A program made the translations under genes and the position numbers. Below the pieces are notes generated by a model. It saw only the letters and a program-made list of their open reading frames with translations, was not told where the DNA came from and did not search any database. A stretch of DNA of 9,194 nt from Anaerolineales bacterium (lineage in GTDB: Bacteria; Chloroflexota; Anaerolineae; Epilineales; JAANWY01): contig JAANWY010000212.1 in assembly GCA_018263655.1 (NCBI GenBank), positions 1-9,194 of the forward strand, given 5' to 3'. Each line of letters starts with the position of its first letter. The first letter of the stretch is position 1. Below, in pieces: positions 1-5,956 of the stretch.

Positions 1-360
1 TCCGACCTCTACAGCCTGGCGGTGTGTGACGTTCAACGACTCTGCCCACTTACGTTCCTTCTCGTGCGTCGCCTGGGCTTGATAGGTTGCAACGTTCTCC
101 TGGAAGTTCTGCACTTGCTCTCGAAATTGGGCAGCGAATCCGGTTTCCCCTTCCATGAGATAACGATAAAGGGCAGCCTCAGCATCGCGCAACTGCGCCT
201 GCATCTGAACCGCAACCAGCCGTTGGCGAAGGCCCACTTCCTGCACCGTCTTGAAAGCGGTGGCGACCGTCCGGGCCAAAAGGCCCAGCGTCAGCAGGTT
301 GACCAACAAAGCGAGGCTCAAGAACACAACGAGGAGCAGTAGTTTCACTCTGATGCGCAC
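1..360 (-). CDS. N-terminus of a membrane sensor protein (CHASE3/4HB-like), cut by window edge
   Basis: An open frame of 120 codons begins at a GTG and runs off the left edge without a stop. The start is supported by a purine-rich ribosome binding site (AGAGGGGG) six bases upstream. Residues 5-29 form one strongly hydrophobic helix (KLLLLVVFLSLALLVNLLTL) after a short positively charged N-terminus, as in a signal anchor. The following residues are amphipathic and helical, with LRDAEAALYRYLMEGE at about 53-68. This resembles the CHASE3/four-helix sensor pattern (RDAE...R.YL..G) found outside the membrane in histidine kinases, chemotaxis receptors and cyclases. The output domain lies beyond the window, so the class cannot be decided. 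It is the next gene after the acidic 170-aa protein, with about 276 nt between them. A membrane sensor is likely; CHASE3 rather than another four-helix sensor is inferred from the pattern alone. Confidence 0.7.
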   Translation of the reverse strand, partial: MRIRVKLLLLVVFLSLALLVNLLTLGLLARTVATAFKTVQEVGLRQRLVAVQMQAQLRDAEAALYRYLMEGETGFAAQFREQVQNFQENVATYQAQATHEKERKWAESLNVTHRQAVEVG

Positions 361-636
361 TGTTATCCCCCTCTGCAGAACCAGCGCTGTCCCATACCAG
401 GTCGTCCAACCAGCTTCCAGGAATTCTAGATTTGATCCTTGCGAAGGTTTGTGAGCGGTTTCGCGGCAGAATCACCGTCGGTTATCGCATGCCATTTCGC
501 TGCGGAGCCACCTCGTAACCTTCGCAAGGATAGCCACCAAAGCCAAATTTAGAACTGCTGGCCAGCCTTGCGATCTGTCGGTGCTAAGGATTGAGCAATT
601 CAACGACAAAATGGGTAAGTTATTTGATCCTCAGCC
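361..636. other. Intergenic region with a 15-bp inverted repeat
   Basis: No convincing gene is seen on either strand. Its one clear structure is the inverted repeat listed separately. No strong promoter or U-tract terminator was recognised, although the sensor gene to the left needs a promoter here or further upstream. Confidence 0.5.
435..531. repeat. Perfect 15-bp inverted repeat, 67-nt spacer
   Basis: ATCCTTGCGAAGGTT at 435-449 is the exact reverse complement of AACCTTCGCAAGGAT at 517-531. Each arm contains the internally palindromic core CCTTGCGAAGG or its complement. The ACCTTCG part resembles the ends of the GAAGGTCTCC hairpin repeats elsewhere in the window, but the rest differs. It may be the ends of a small non-autonomous element or a structured transcript region. 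Confidence 0.6.
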
Positions 637-1149
637 CTAACTGGTATCAAAGCTCTTCACGAATGCATCGAGGGCGATTTTGAGGTGAACGAACGCCAAG
701 CCTCGGTATTCTTCACGGATGGGTGGATCTTCTGAGGTGTACTCTTCTTCGTCATTGATGGCTTCGACGATGTAGCGCAGCACTTCAGGCTCGGGATGGT
801 TTTCCAGCATCGTCTCGGTGGCACTCACAAAATCGGCCTCGGTGTCGGAGGCGAGCAGGTCTAAGAAATCGTAGTTGGCTTCCTCTGCCTGCCCGAGTCC
901 CGCGCGTGTTACTCTGCCCAATCGCCTATCACTTTCCGTCACGATTTGCCAGACCACCAGGCCTACGTAGAAGATGATTTCTCGTTCGTGCTGGTTGAAG
1001 GGAAAATCGCCCAAGGCGAGCAGGTAACTGAGAATGAATGGCTGCTCCCGTCTCATTTCGTCGATCAGTTGCGGAATTGTGGGAATAGGGGTCTGGGCCA
1101 TTCGCTGCCAGGTTTGAGTGACAATTTCAGCTGAGATCATGTGCTCCAT
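637..1149 (-). CDS. Uncharacterised acidic helical protein, 170 aa
   Basis: I cannot name this protein. The chosen ATG gives MEHMISAEIV and has GGGAG eight bases upstream. A second ATG three codons later (MISAEIV) has GGTGG nine bases upstream and is equally plausible. The frame stays open for 54 more codons upstream, but that part is low-complexity repeat sequence and was excluded. The protein looks soluble and largely helical, with no signal peptide or long membrane segment. Notable stretches are EQPFILSYLLALGDFPF (about 34-50), HEREIIFYVGLVVWQIVTES (about 53-72) and an acidic C-terminal half with NDEEEYTSEDPPIREEY. The EQP-x-LxxYLL and ERExxFYxGxxxWQ pattern recalls uncharacterised proteins of environmental bacteria, but that is an impression, not a search result. 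It sits between a repeat cluster and the sensor gene, with no catalytic motif visible. Confidence 0.7.
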   Translation of the reverse strand: MEHMISAEIVTQTWQRMAQTPIPTIPQLIDEMRREQPFILSYLLALGDFPFNQHEREIIFYVGLVVWQIVTESDRRLGRVTRAGLGQAEEANYDFLDLLASDTEADFVSATETMLENHPEPEVLRYIVEAINDEEEYTSEDPPIREEYRGLAFVHLKIALDAFVKSFDTS

Positions 1150-1206
1150 CCACCTTTCTCCCTTAACTACCTTGACAATGTCACATTCCGTCGCTGTGGC
1201 CGGTCT

Positions 1207-1322
1207 CCTGTCTGCGTGCGACCTGCCTGCCCGCGCCGAGAGGCAGGCGGGTCTGCCAAGGCCTGTCTGCGTCTGCCTGTGCGTGCCCGCACGCAGACAG
1301 GTGCCCCGCACAGACAGGCACA
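1207..1322. repeat. CCTGTCTGCGTGCG palindromic repeat block
   Basis: Interleaved direct and inverted copies of CCTGTCTGCGT and CCTGCCTGCCC type units. CCTGTCTGCGTGCG at 1207-1220 has its inverted partner in GCACGCAGACAGG at 1289-1301, and CCTGCCTGCC is followed by GGCAGGCGGG. The 16-bp unit at 1207-1222 recurs exactly at 8938-8953. This is highly foldable, non-coding repeat DNA. Confidence 0.6.
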
Positions 1323-1354
1323 GGACGTCGCCTCGGTCAGGAGACCTTCGGCGA
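1321..1354 (+). repeat. 34-bp direct repeat, copy 1 (core of the GAAGGTCTCC family)
   Basis: These 34 bases, beginning CAGGACGTCGCCTCGG and ending CCTTCGGCGA, recur identically at 1452-1485. The last 25 bases also occur exactly at 7440-7464 between tsf and rpsB. This identity argues for recent copying or gene conversion between dispersed sites. Confidence 0.75.
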
Positions 1355-1407
1355 TCAAAAGACTGTTTTCTGAACCGAATTCAACATTGGTTACCGCCCC
1401 ACGTTGG

Positions 1408-1485
1408 GCGAAGGTCTCCCGACCGAGCCCGTTTCACCCCTTCGACAGGCTCAGGACGTCGCCTCGGTCAGGAGACCTTCGGCGA
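1408..1485. repeat. GAAGGTCTCC hairpin with CCTTCGACAGGCTCAGGAC loop
   Basis: The left arm GAAGGTCTCCCGACCGAG (from about 1410) is the inverse of CTCGGTCAGGAGACCTTC (about 1463-1480) except for one position, a G-U wobble in RNA. The loop contains CCTTCGACAGGCTCAGGAC (1439-1457), a motif that recurs with one change inside the 5' part of uppS at 5345-5363. The structure lies about 55 nt past the stop of the GAF/HTH gene. It could fold in the transcript, but no U-tract follows on the minus strand, so I do not call it a terminator. Confidence 0.65.
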
Positions 1486-1540
1486 ACGATGAGCGGCTCA
1501 AAATGAGAATTCTTGCCCTTCCGTAGCATTCTTGTCCTTG

Positions 1541-3490
1541 TTACATTCTCTCCTGTTCTTCAATGGAAGCCAATTGCTTGGCCATCTCCTCGATGGCGAC
1601 GCGCTGCTTGCGGTAGAGGTCAGATTCGCTCATGGCCAGCCGGCGCGCTACATCGCGGGCGCGTTCTCCCTTCCGGAACTTCAGCTCCAAGATATTGTAC
1701 AGCACCCACTCGCTGGCCGTCAGGCTGCGCGCGCCGTCGGGCTTCAGTGCCTCCAGGCCGCGATCCAGCACGTAGCGCATAGCGCGCGCCGGGTTCGAGT
1801 CGTGCTCGGCCAGGGCATCGCGAACCACCTGGAGCTGCATCAGCGGGCTCTCGGTGAGCTTGGGGCCGCCCCAGTAGTGGCTCAGCGCATCCTTGACCCA
1901 GTTGGCGAAGTTGGGGGAGCGGATGGGGTCGTCCTCGATGGCCTCCAAAGCCGTCGAGCCGGCGTACAGCACCGTGCCGCGCACCTGAGCTTGCAGGGTC
2001 TCGATCTCCGGCGCCAGATCGCGCAGCACGCTGAACACGCTTTGCTGCAGGCGCCGATCCTCCAGGGCAAGCGCAGCGCGTTCGACGAATGTCGTGGCCG
2101 CTTCGTATTCCTCGCCGGTCAGATCTGCCAGAGGTTGCTTGCTCTCCAGCACCAGCACGCCCAGCGTCGCCTCTCCGTCCGGCGTGCGCAGCGGCAGCAG
2201 CGAGAACTGTCTCTCGTGAACAAAGCGCTCTGCGAAGCTTGCCGGCGCCTGTCGATCTCCGTCTTGGCGGCCGGCGTCAGGCCCATTGCCCGCCATTTGG
2301 TCCAGCAGCGACGACAAATCACGCTCCTCCAGGAATTCGAGGGCCGTCGCCCGATCGCCGCAGTGGGTATCGATGACCAGCTTGCCGTCTTTCATCACCA
2401 AGATGAAGCCGTTCTCCACCCGCATGAGATCACACAGTGCCGTGAGAATGTTCTCCAGAAGCTGACGCAAGTCACTGCTGGTGAGAAGTCGCTCGTCGAG
2501 CTGGCGCAGCCACACGACCTCATTCCAGTCTCGCTGGAACACAATCATATCGGCAAGGGGCCTTGTGAGTTGTACCAATGATTGGAAAACGACGATGCCC
2601 ACCACGATAGAGAGAGCCAGTACCGTATCGCGGGGTAAACCGAGGATGCGGTCCGCCTGGGGCACCAGGAGCGTAATGCCAATGACGACGGTACCGAGGA
2701 GGGGAGCTTGCACCAGGTACTTGAGCAAATCGCGCTTGACCACGCGATCGGGGATGATGACGCCCTGGAAGGCCACCCCATAGGCCATGATGACCGTCAT
2801 GGTAGCAATGCTGACGCTGGCGAGCGCCGCCAAGCTCCAGAAAATCCAGGGACTGGCGGACACCGCGTCGATAGGTGAAACAATCAGATAGGGGAAAACG
2901 CTGAGCGGCGCAATGACGGATACTGTTAGATACGACATGCGGCGCCGTGAGGTGAACGTCAGACAGCGCTCGCGCGCTTGCCACACGTTCCAAGCTGCCC
3001 AGCCGGCTGTGAAGAAGAAGTAGAGGGCGAAGACAATGAATAGCGGGCCGGCCTCGAAGTGGAAGACAGTTTTTGGTTCCCTTTCGACCGCATGCACGAG
3101 CCAGTCCGTCGTACCGGCGAGGGCTAGCATGACGAGGCTGGCCAGGTAGGCGACTCCGATGGCCAGGCTGCGCCGGCGCGAGACGTCGTTCGTCGTCCGC
3201 AGAATCGTGTCGGAAAAATGCAGGTACGCGGCCGGCACAGACGCAATCCCCACCCACTGAATCGTGAGCCAGATCTCGGCCGCTTGCACGTCATCCACAG
3301 CGGCCAGGAAGACATCACCGATGTAAACGATGCTGACAAAAGCCAACAGAGCACAGAAAGCGCGGGCTACGGCGTTGAGAAAGTTGTGCACCAGCAAGTA
3401 AACGAAGAGAGAGAAGGCAATGATGACTGTGGCCGATGCCAATATCAAATTGATTTGGCTCAGTAATCCTAAGAGCGTCAGTTCTTCCAT
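1541..3490 (-). CDS. Polytopic membrane protein with GAF domain and C-terminal HTH-like segment, 649 aa
   Basis: The N-terminal half (about residues 8-310) has roughly nine hydrophobic segments, including FFFTAGWAAWNVW and SLAALASVSIATMTVIMAYG. This layout resembles the multi-pass input modules of some sensor kinases. A linker (DWNEVVWLRQLDERLLTSSDLRQLLENIL) leads into a GAF-like domain at about 335-480 (ICALCDLMRVENGFILV-type start, LLPLRTPDGEATLGVLVLES near the end). After a helical stretch, residues 590-625 (SLTASEWVLYNILELKF...RARDVARRLAMSESDLYRK) look like a sigma-region-4-like helix-turn-helix. No HisKA, HATPase, GGDEF or phosphatase motif is present, so it is not a classical kinase. 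A role as a membrane sensor that binds a ligand and controls transcription or another protein is inferred. The ATG lies one base after the cdsA TGA, which implies translational coupling; a TTG nine bases earlier in frame is a weaker start. No U-tract terminator follows. Confidence 0.85.
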   Translation of the reverse strand: MEELTLLGLLSQINLILASATVIIAFSLFVYLLVHNFLNAVARAFCALLAFVSIVYIGDVFLAAVDDVQAAEIWLTIQWVGIASVPAAYLHFSDTILRTTNDVSRRRSLAIGVAYLASLVMLALAGTTDWLVHAVEREPKTVFHFEAGPLFIVFALYFFFTAGWAAWNVWQARERCLTFTSRRRMSYLTVSVIAPLSVFPYLIVSPIDAVSASPWIFWSLAALASVSIATMTVIMAYGVAFQGVIIPDRVVKRDLLKYLVQAPLLGTVVIGITLLVPQADRILGLPRDTVLALSIVVGIVVFQSLVQLTRPLADMIVFQRDWNEVVWLRQLDERLLTSSDLRQLLENILTALCDLMRVENGFILVMKDGKLVIDTHCGDRATALEFLEERDLSSLLDQMAGNGPDAGRQDGDRQAPASFAERFVHERQFSLLPLRTPDGEATLGVLVLESKQPLADLTGEEYEAATTFVERAALALEDRRLQQSVFSVLRDLAPEIETLQAQVRGTVLYAGSTALEAIEDDPIRSPNFANWVKDALSHYWGGPKLTESPLMQLQVVRDALAEHDSNPARAMRYVLDRGLEALKPDGARSLTASEWVLYNILELKFRKGERARDVARRLAMSESDLYRKQRVAIEEMAKQLASIEEQERM

Positions 3491-3491
3491 G

Positions 3492-4292
3492 TCAGACAAC
3501 CCACACGACGAAATAGTAGACGATCACACTCACGAAGAGCAAGCCGTCCACCCGATCCAGCATCCCGCCGTGTCCGGGGATCAGATTCCCGGAGTCTTTG
3601 GCGCCGGCCTGACGCTTGATGACTGACACGCTGAGATCGCCCATCGTGCCCAGGACACCGACCGTCGCGCCGAGGCCGATGCTGGGCAGGAGGGGGGCGC
3701 CGAGATACGTCGCCAGCACGGCTGTCACGACGATGCACACCAGCCAGCCGGCAACCGATCCTTCCCAGGTTTTTTTCGGGCTGACGGTCGGCGCGAAGAG
3801 GTGCCGGCCCAGGTAGTTGCCGGCCAGGTAGACGCCCGTCGCGTAGGCCGCCGAGTCACTGGCCCACGTGCCCAGCAGGATGATGAGTATCCAACCGAGA
3901 CCGTCGGGTAGCTCGCGCACCGAAACCAAGAAGCTGGCCAACCAGCCGACGTAGACGGCTCCGGCGATGGTCAGGGCCCAATCGTTCAGGGAGCGCTGGG
4001 CTGGGGCGCGTGCGATTTGCCAGAGCAAGGAGAGGATGATGCCGGCGGCCAGCGCCGGTCTGCCCAGGTGCCGGCTGAGGGGCATAGCGGCGATGACGAA
4101 GCCGCCCATCATGATTAGGCCCAGAATCCGAGCTGGGTGGTGCCCCTGGTCACCCAGCAGGCGGTAGAATTCAAAGCCGGCCAGCAGGGTTACGATGAAG
4201 ACCAGAGAGAAGAAATACCAGCCACCAAGATACGTGGTGCCAAGCACGATAGGCAGGAGTACAAGGGCACTGACCACGCGCTGTCGGAGCAT
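3492..4292 (-). CDS. cdsA: Phosphatidate cytidylyltransferase (CDP-diglyceride synthase)
   Basis: Makes CDP-diacylglycerol from phosphatidic acid and CTP at the cytoplasmic membrane, the branch point to all major phospholipids. The 266-aa product has multiple membrane helices and the complete family signature near the C-terminus (about 223-249): SVIKRQAGAKD, then SGNLIPGHGGMLDRVD. It has the expected K-R, K-D and H-G-G-x-x-D-R-x-D residues. TWASDSAAYATG (about 142-153) corresponds to the conserved D-rich segment of the family, and SPKKTWEGS is the usual conserved loop. Length is close to that of bacterial CdsA. The ATG has no recognisable ribosome binding site, because a TTAGTC octamer array starts eight bases upstream. 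Initiation may be weak, or may depend on read-through from uppS. It is followed immediately by the GAF/HTH gene; dxr and rseP, common next genes in this operon in many bacteria, are absent here. Confidence 0.96.
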   Translation of the reverse strand: MLRQRVVSALVLLPIVLGTTYLGGWYFFSLVFIVTLLAGFEFYRLLGDQGHHPARILGLIMMGGFVIAAMPLSRHLGRPALAAGIILSLLWQIARAPAQRSLNDWALTIAGAVYVGWLASFLVSVRELPDGLGWILIILLGTWASDSAAYATGVYLAGNYLGRHLFAPTVSPKKTWEGSVAGWLVCIVVTAVLATYLGAPLLPSIGLGATVGVLGTMGDLSVSVIKRQAGAKDSGNLIPGHGGMLDRVDGLLFVSVIVYYFVVWVV

Positions 4293-4300
4293 TTGGTCAT

Positions 4301-4340
4301 TTAGTCGGTTAGTCAGTTAGTCAGTTAGGTGGTTGGGTGG
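4301..4340 (+). repeat. 8-bp tandem array (TTAGTCGG type), five units
   Basis: Consecutive octamers read TTAGTCGG, TTAGTCAG, TTAGTCAG, TTAGGTGG, TTGGGTGG. The array is inverted relative to AACCACCC-type octamers at 4511-4542, so the two bracket the uppS-cdsA spacer. It lies directly upstream of the cdsA start and takes the place of a ribosome binding site. Confidence 0.8.
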
Positions 4341-4364
4341 TTTAAGTGAACTCAAATGTTCGGC

Positions 4365-4413
4365 AAGGTCTCCGACCGCAATCGTTGGGTCTTTGGGCTC
4401 GGTCGGAGACCTT
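4365..4413. repeat. Hairpin with perfect 14-bp arms (AAGGTCTCCGACCG)
   Basis: AAGGTCTCCGACCG at 4365-4378 is the exact reverse complement of CGGTCGGAGACCTT at 4400-4413, with a 21-nt loop. It is a variant of the GAAGGTCTCCTGACCGAG family seen near 1410-1485 and 7413-7460. It is placed centrally between two inverted octamer arrays. Confidence 0.75.
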
Positions 4414-4461
4414 CGCCCAACAGGTGGAACCTTCGCCCAACAGGTGGAACCTTCGCCCAAC
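4411..4461 (+). repeat. 20-bp tandem repeat, about 2.5 copies
   Basis: CTTCGCCCAACAGGTGGAAC occurs twice back to back (4411-4430 and 4431-4450), with a partial third copy CTTCGCCCAAC from 4451. The unit starts in the right arm of the neighbouring hairpin, so it appears to be a local expansion of that arm's end. Confidence 0.8.
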
Positions 4462-4510
4462 GGGTAAGCTGGGAAAGGCCATATTGGTCCCAAGATATTG
4501 AGAGGATACT

Positions 4511-4542
4511 AACCACCCAACCACCCAACCACCTGACTAATC
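4511..4542 (+). repeat. 8-bp tandem array, inverted partner, overlapping the uppS stop
   Basis: Units read AACCACCC, AACCACCC, AACCACCT, GACTAATC. The reverse complement (GATTAGTC AGGTGGTT GGGTGGTT) mirrors the array at 4301-4340. The TAG stop codon of uppS (4537-4539) lies within the last unit, so the array adjoins or has replaced the native 3' end of that gene. Confidence 0.75.
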
Positions 4543-5391
4543 AACGTTGGGCACCCGACCGAAACGCCGTTCTCGGTGGCCGTAGTCGATGAAGGCATCC
4601 CGCAATGCTTGCTTGCCGAAGTCGGGCCAGAAAACGGGCGTGGAATAGATTTCCGAGTAAGCGCCTTGCCACAGCATGAAGTTCGATAACCGCATCTCAC
4701 CGCCAGTTCGGATGATCAGGTCAGGATCCGACAGGCCGGCTGTTGTCAGATAGCTCTCGAACAGCTCCTCGTCGATGTCTTCAGGCGGGATGCCGTCCTC
4801 GATGATGGCCTGCACGGCTCTGACGATTTCCAGCCGGCCGCCGTAGTTGAAAGCGACGTTCAGGATGATGCGGTCATTGTCCTGGGTCATGTTTACGGCC
4901 TTGTGGATCAGGCGCTGCAGTCGCTCGGAGACGCCGTCCAGCCAACCGATGTGTCGAATTTGAACGCCGTTGGCGTCGAGTTCATCCAGTTCGCGGTGGA
5001 TGACTTCTTCCAGTAGACGCATCAAGCCACGCACCTCTCGTTCCGGTCGCTCCCAGTTCTCCGTCGAGAAGGCGTAGATCGTGAGGACTTCGACGCCGGC
5101 TTCAATGCACTCCTCCAACACGCGGCGGATATTATCGGTGCCGGCGCGGTGGCCGGCCAGGCGCGGCAACCCCCGTGCTTGAGCCCAGCGGCCATTGCCA
5201 TCCATGATAATGGCCACGTGCTGAGGAATCTTCGACGGTTCAGGCTCCACGGCTTGTTCGCGACTCATGGACTGACGTTCTGCCGTTGCGGCCTGTGCCT
5301 TGCCATCTTCGGAACCCGACCCTCCGGCACGCTCCGGACTTGGTCCTTCGACAGGTTCAGGACCTCGCTCCGAACTTCTAGTGCGAAACAT
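4537..5391 (-). CDS. uppS: Undecaprenyl diphosphate synthase (cis-prenyltransferase)
   Basis: Extends farnesyl diphosphate with isopentenyl diphosphate in cis to give the C55 carrier for cell-wall polymers. Family motifs are complete: HVAIIMDGNGRWA with the catalytic Asp, YAFSTENWERP, LNVAFNYGGR and DPDLIIRTGGEMRLSNFMLWQ. The start is uncertain. The ATG used here gives 284 aa and lies seven bases after the frr stop, with GGAGG (inside the frr end) 12 bases upstream. It adds about 41 residues encoded largely by a dispersed repeat (GPEPVEGPSPERAG). An internal ATG at 5266-5268 (MSREQAVEPEP) gives 243 aa, the usual family length with IMDGNGRWA at the normal position, but has no clear ribosome binding site. 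The enzyme call is firm; the N-terminus is not. Confidence 0.96.
   Translation of the reverse strand: MFRTRSSERGPEPVEGPSPERAGGSGSEDGKAQAATAERQSMSREQAVEPEPSKIPQHVAIIMDGNGRWAQARGLPRLAGHRAGTDNIRRVLEECIEAGVEVLTIYAFSTENWERPEREVRGLMRLLEEVIHRELDELDANGVQIRHIGWLDGVSERLQRLIHKAVNMTQDNDRIILNVAFNYGGRLEIVRAVQAIIEDGIPPEDIDEELFESYLTTAGLSDPDLIIRTGGEMRLSNFMLWQGAYSEIYSTPVFWPDFGKQALRDAFIDYGHRERRFGRVPNVD
5345..5363 (+). repeat. CCTTCGACAGGTTCAGGAC motif inside the uppS 5' region
   Basis: Matches the motif at 1439-1457 with a single change (GGCTCAG to GGTTCAG). On the minus strand it encodes the PEPVEG peptide of the extended UppS. Similar repeat peptides are, to my knowledge, widespread in environmental genome assemblies and do not reflect a protein domain. 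Confidence 0.65.
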
Positions 5392-5398
5392 CGAACGA

Positions 5399-5956
5399 CT
5401 ATACCTCCATGATCTCGGCCTCTTTGTTCTCGCCGACTTTGTCGACCCGTTCGATGTACTCGTCGGTGCAGTCCTGGACGCGGTCACGGGCACGGTAGTA
5501 CTCGTCCTCGCTGATCATCCCCTCGTTTTCCAGTTCCTCAAGGTCTCTCATGGACTCTCGGCGCACATTGCGCACCGCGACTCGCGCTTTCTCAACGCGC
5601 TGCGACGAAACCCGCGTAAGCTCTTGCCGGCGCTCCTCCGTCAGGCGCGGAATCACCAACCGGATAATGGCGCCGTCATTGCTTGGGTTCAGACCCAGGT
5701 CCGAGGCCAGGATTGCTCTCTCGATGTCCTGCAGAGCGTTAGGGTCCCATGGCTTGATGGTCAGGAGTCGCGCTTCCGGGGCGGCGATAGAGGCGATCTG
5801 ATTGAGGGGCGTCATTGTGCCGTAGTAATCAACCCGCACTCGTTCCACCAGCTTGGGTGAGGCGCGTCCCGTGCGGACTGTTGCCAGGTCAGCGCGCAAG
5901 GTGTCGACGGACTTTTGCATATGGACTTTGGTTTCTTTCAGGATGTCACCGATCAT
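5399..5956 (-). CDS. frr: Ribosome recycling factor
   Basis: Works with EF-G to split post-termination ribosomes in the cytoplasm. The 185-aa product has the same length as the E. coli factor. It shows the family features in order: an N-terminal helix with LATVRTGRASPKLVERVRVDYYG, then PLNQIASIAAPEARLLTIKPWD, then the long C-terminal helices with GLNPSNDGAIIRLVIPRLTEERRQEL. The start is well supported: GGAGG lies nine bases upstream. The gene overlaps the pyrH end by 11 nt, so its ribosome binding site is within pyrH and coupling is likely. Its last codons (ATC ATG GAG GTA TAG) include a GGAGG that may serve uppS. Nothing is missing or broken. Confidence 0.98.
   Translation of the reverse strand: MIGDILKETKVHMQKSVDTLRADLATVRTGRASPKLVERVRVDYYGTMTPLNQIASIAAPEARLLTIKPWDPNALQDIERAILASDLGLNPSNDGAIIRLVIPRLTEERRQELTRVSSQRVEKARVAVRNVRRESMRDLEELENEGMISEDEYYRARDRVQDCTDEYIERVDKVGENKEAEIMEV

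Larger units (their letters stand above)
1163..1394. mobile_element. Divergent copy of inverted-repeat element with nested insertion
   Basis: The left end (TTAACTAC-CTTGACAATG) and the right side (AAAAGACTGTTTTCTGAACC then GAATTCAACATTG) match the ends and right half of the element between tsf and rpsB, where the equivalent is AAAAAGCTGTTTCTGAACC then GAATTTAACATTG. Both copies carry the GCCTCGGTCAGGAGACCTTC core at the same place relative to the right end. In this copy the left half is replaced by about 115 bp of CTGTCTGCGTGC-type palindromes (1207-1322), which suggests a nested insertion. The terminal inverted repeat is degraded (CTTGACAATG against CATTGGTTAC). No coding capacity is visible. 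Confidence 0.5.
1150..1540. other. Repeat-packed intergenic region
   Basis: The spacer between the GAF/HTH gene and the acidic protein gene is almost entirely repeat-derived. It contains a divergent copy of the inverted-repeat element, a block of CCTGTCTGCGTGCG palindromes nested inside that copy, and a separate GAAGGTCTCC hairpin with the CCTTCGACAGGCTCAGGAC motif in its loop. Apparent frames here encode only repeat peptides such as PFDRLRTSPRSGDLRR and are not genes. No U-tract terminator for the upstream operon was found. Confidence 0.75.

Noticed and set aside
1408..1485. Hairpin after the GAF/HTH gene as the operon terminator
   Set aside because: The stem is strong but no run of T follows on the minus strand, and the same hairpin occurs inside the operon where termination would be harmful.
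1118..1506. Overlapping plus-strand frames of 120-124 codons
   Set aside because: They are built from palindromic repeats (STGSG, PFDRLRT type peptides) and antisense sequence of the acidic protein gene.
1532..2581. Long plus-strand open frame of 349 codons
   Set aside because: It lies antisense to the GAF/HTH gene, is rich in Gln/Arg/Leu/Ala from complementary codons, shows no domain, and has no start signal.
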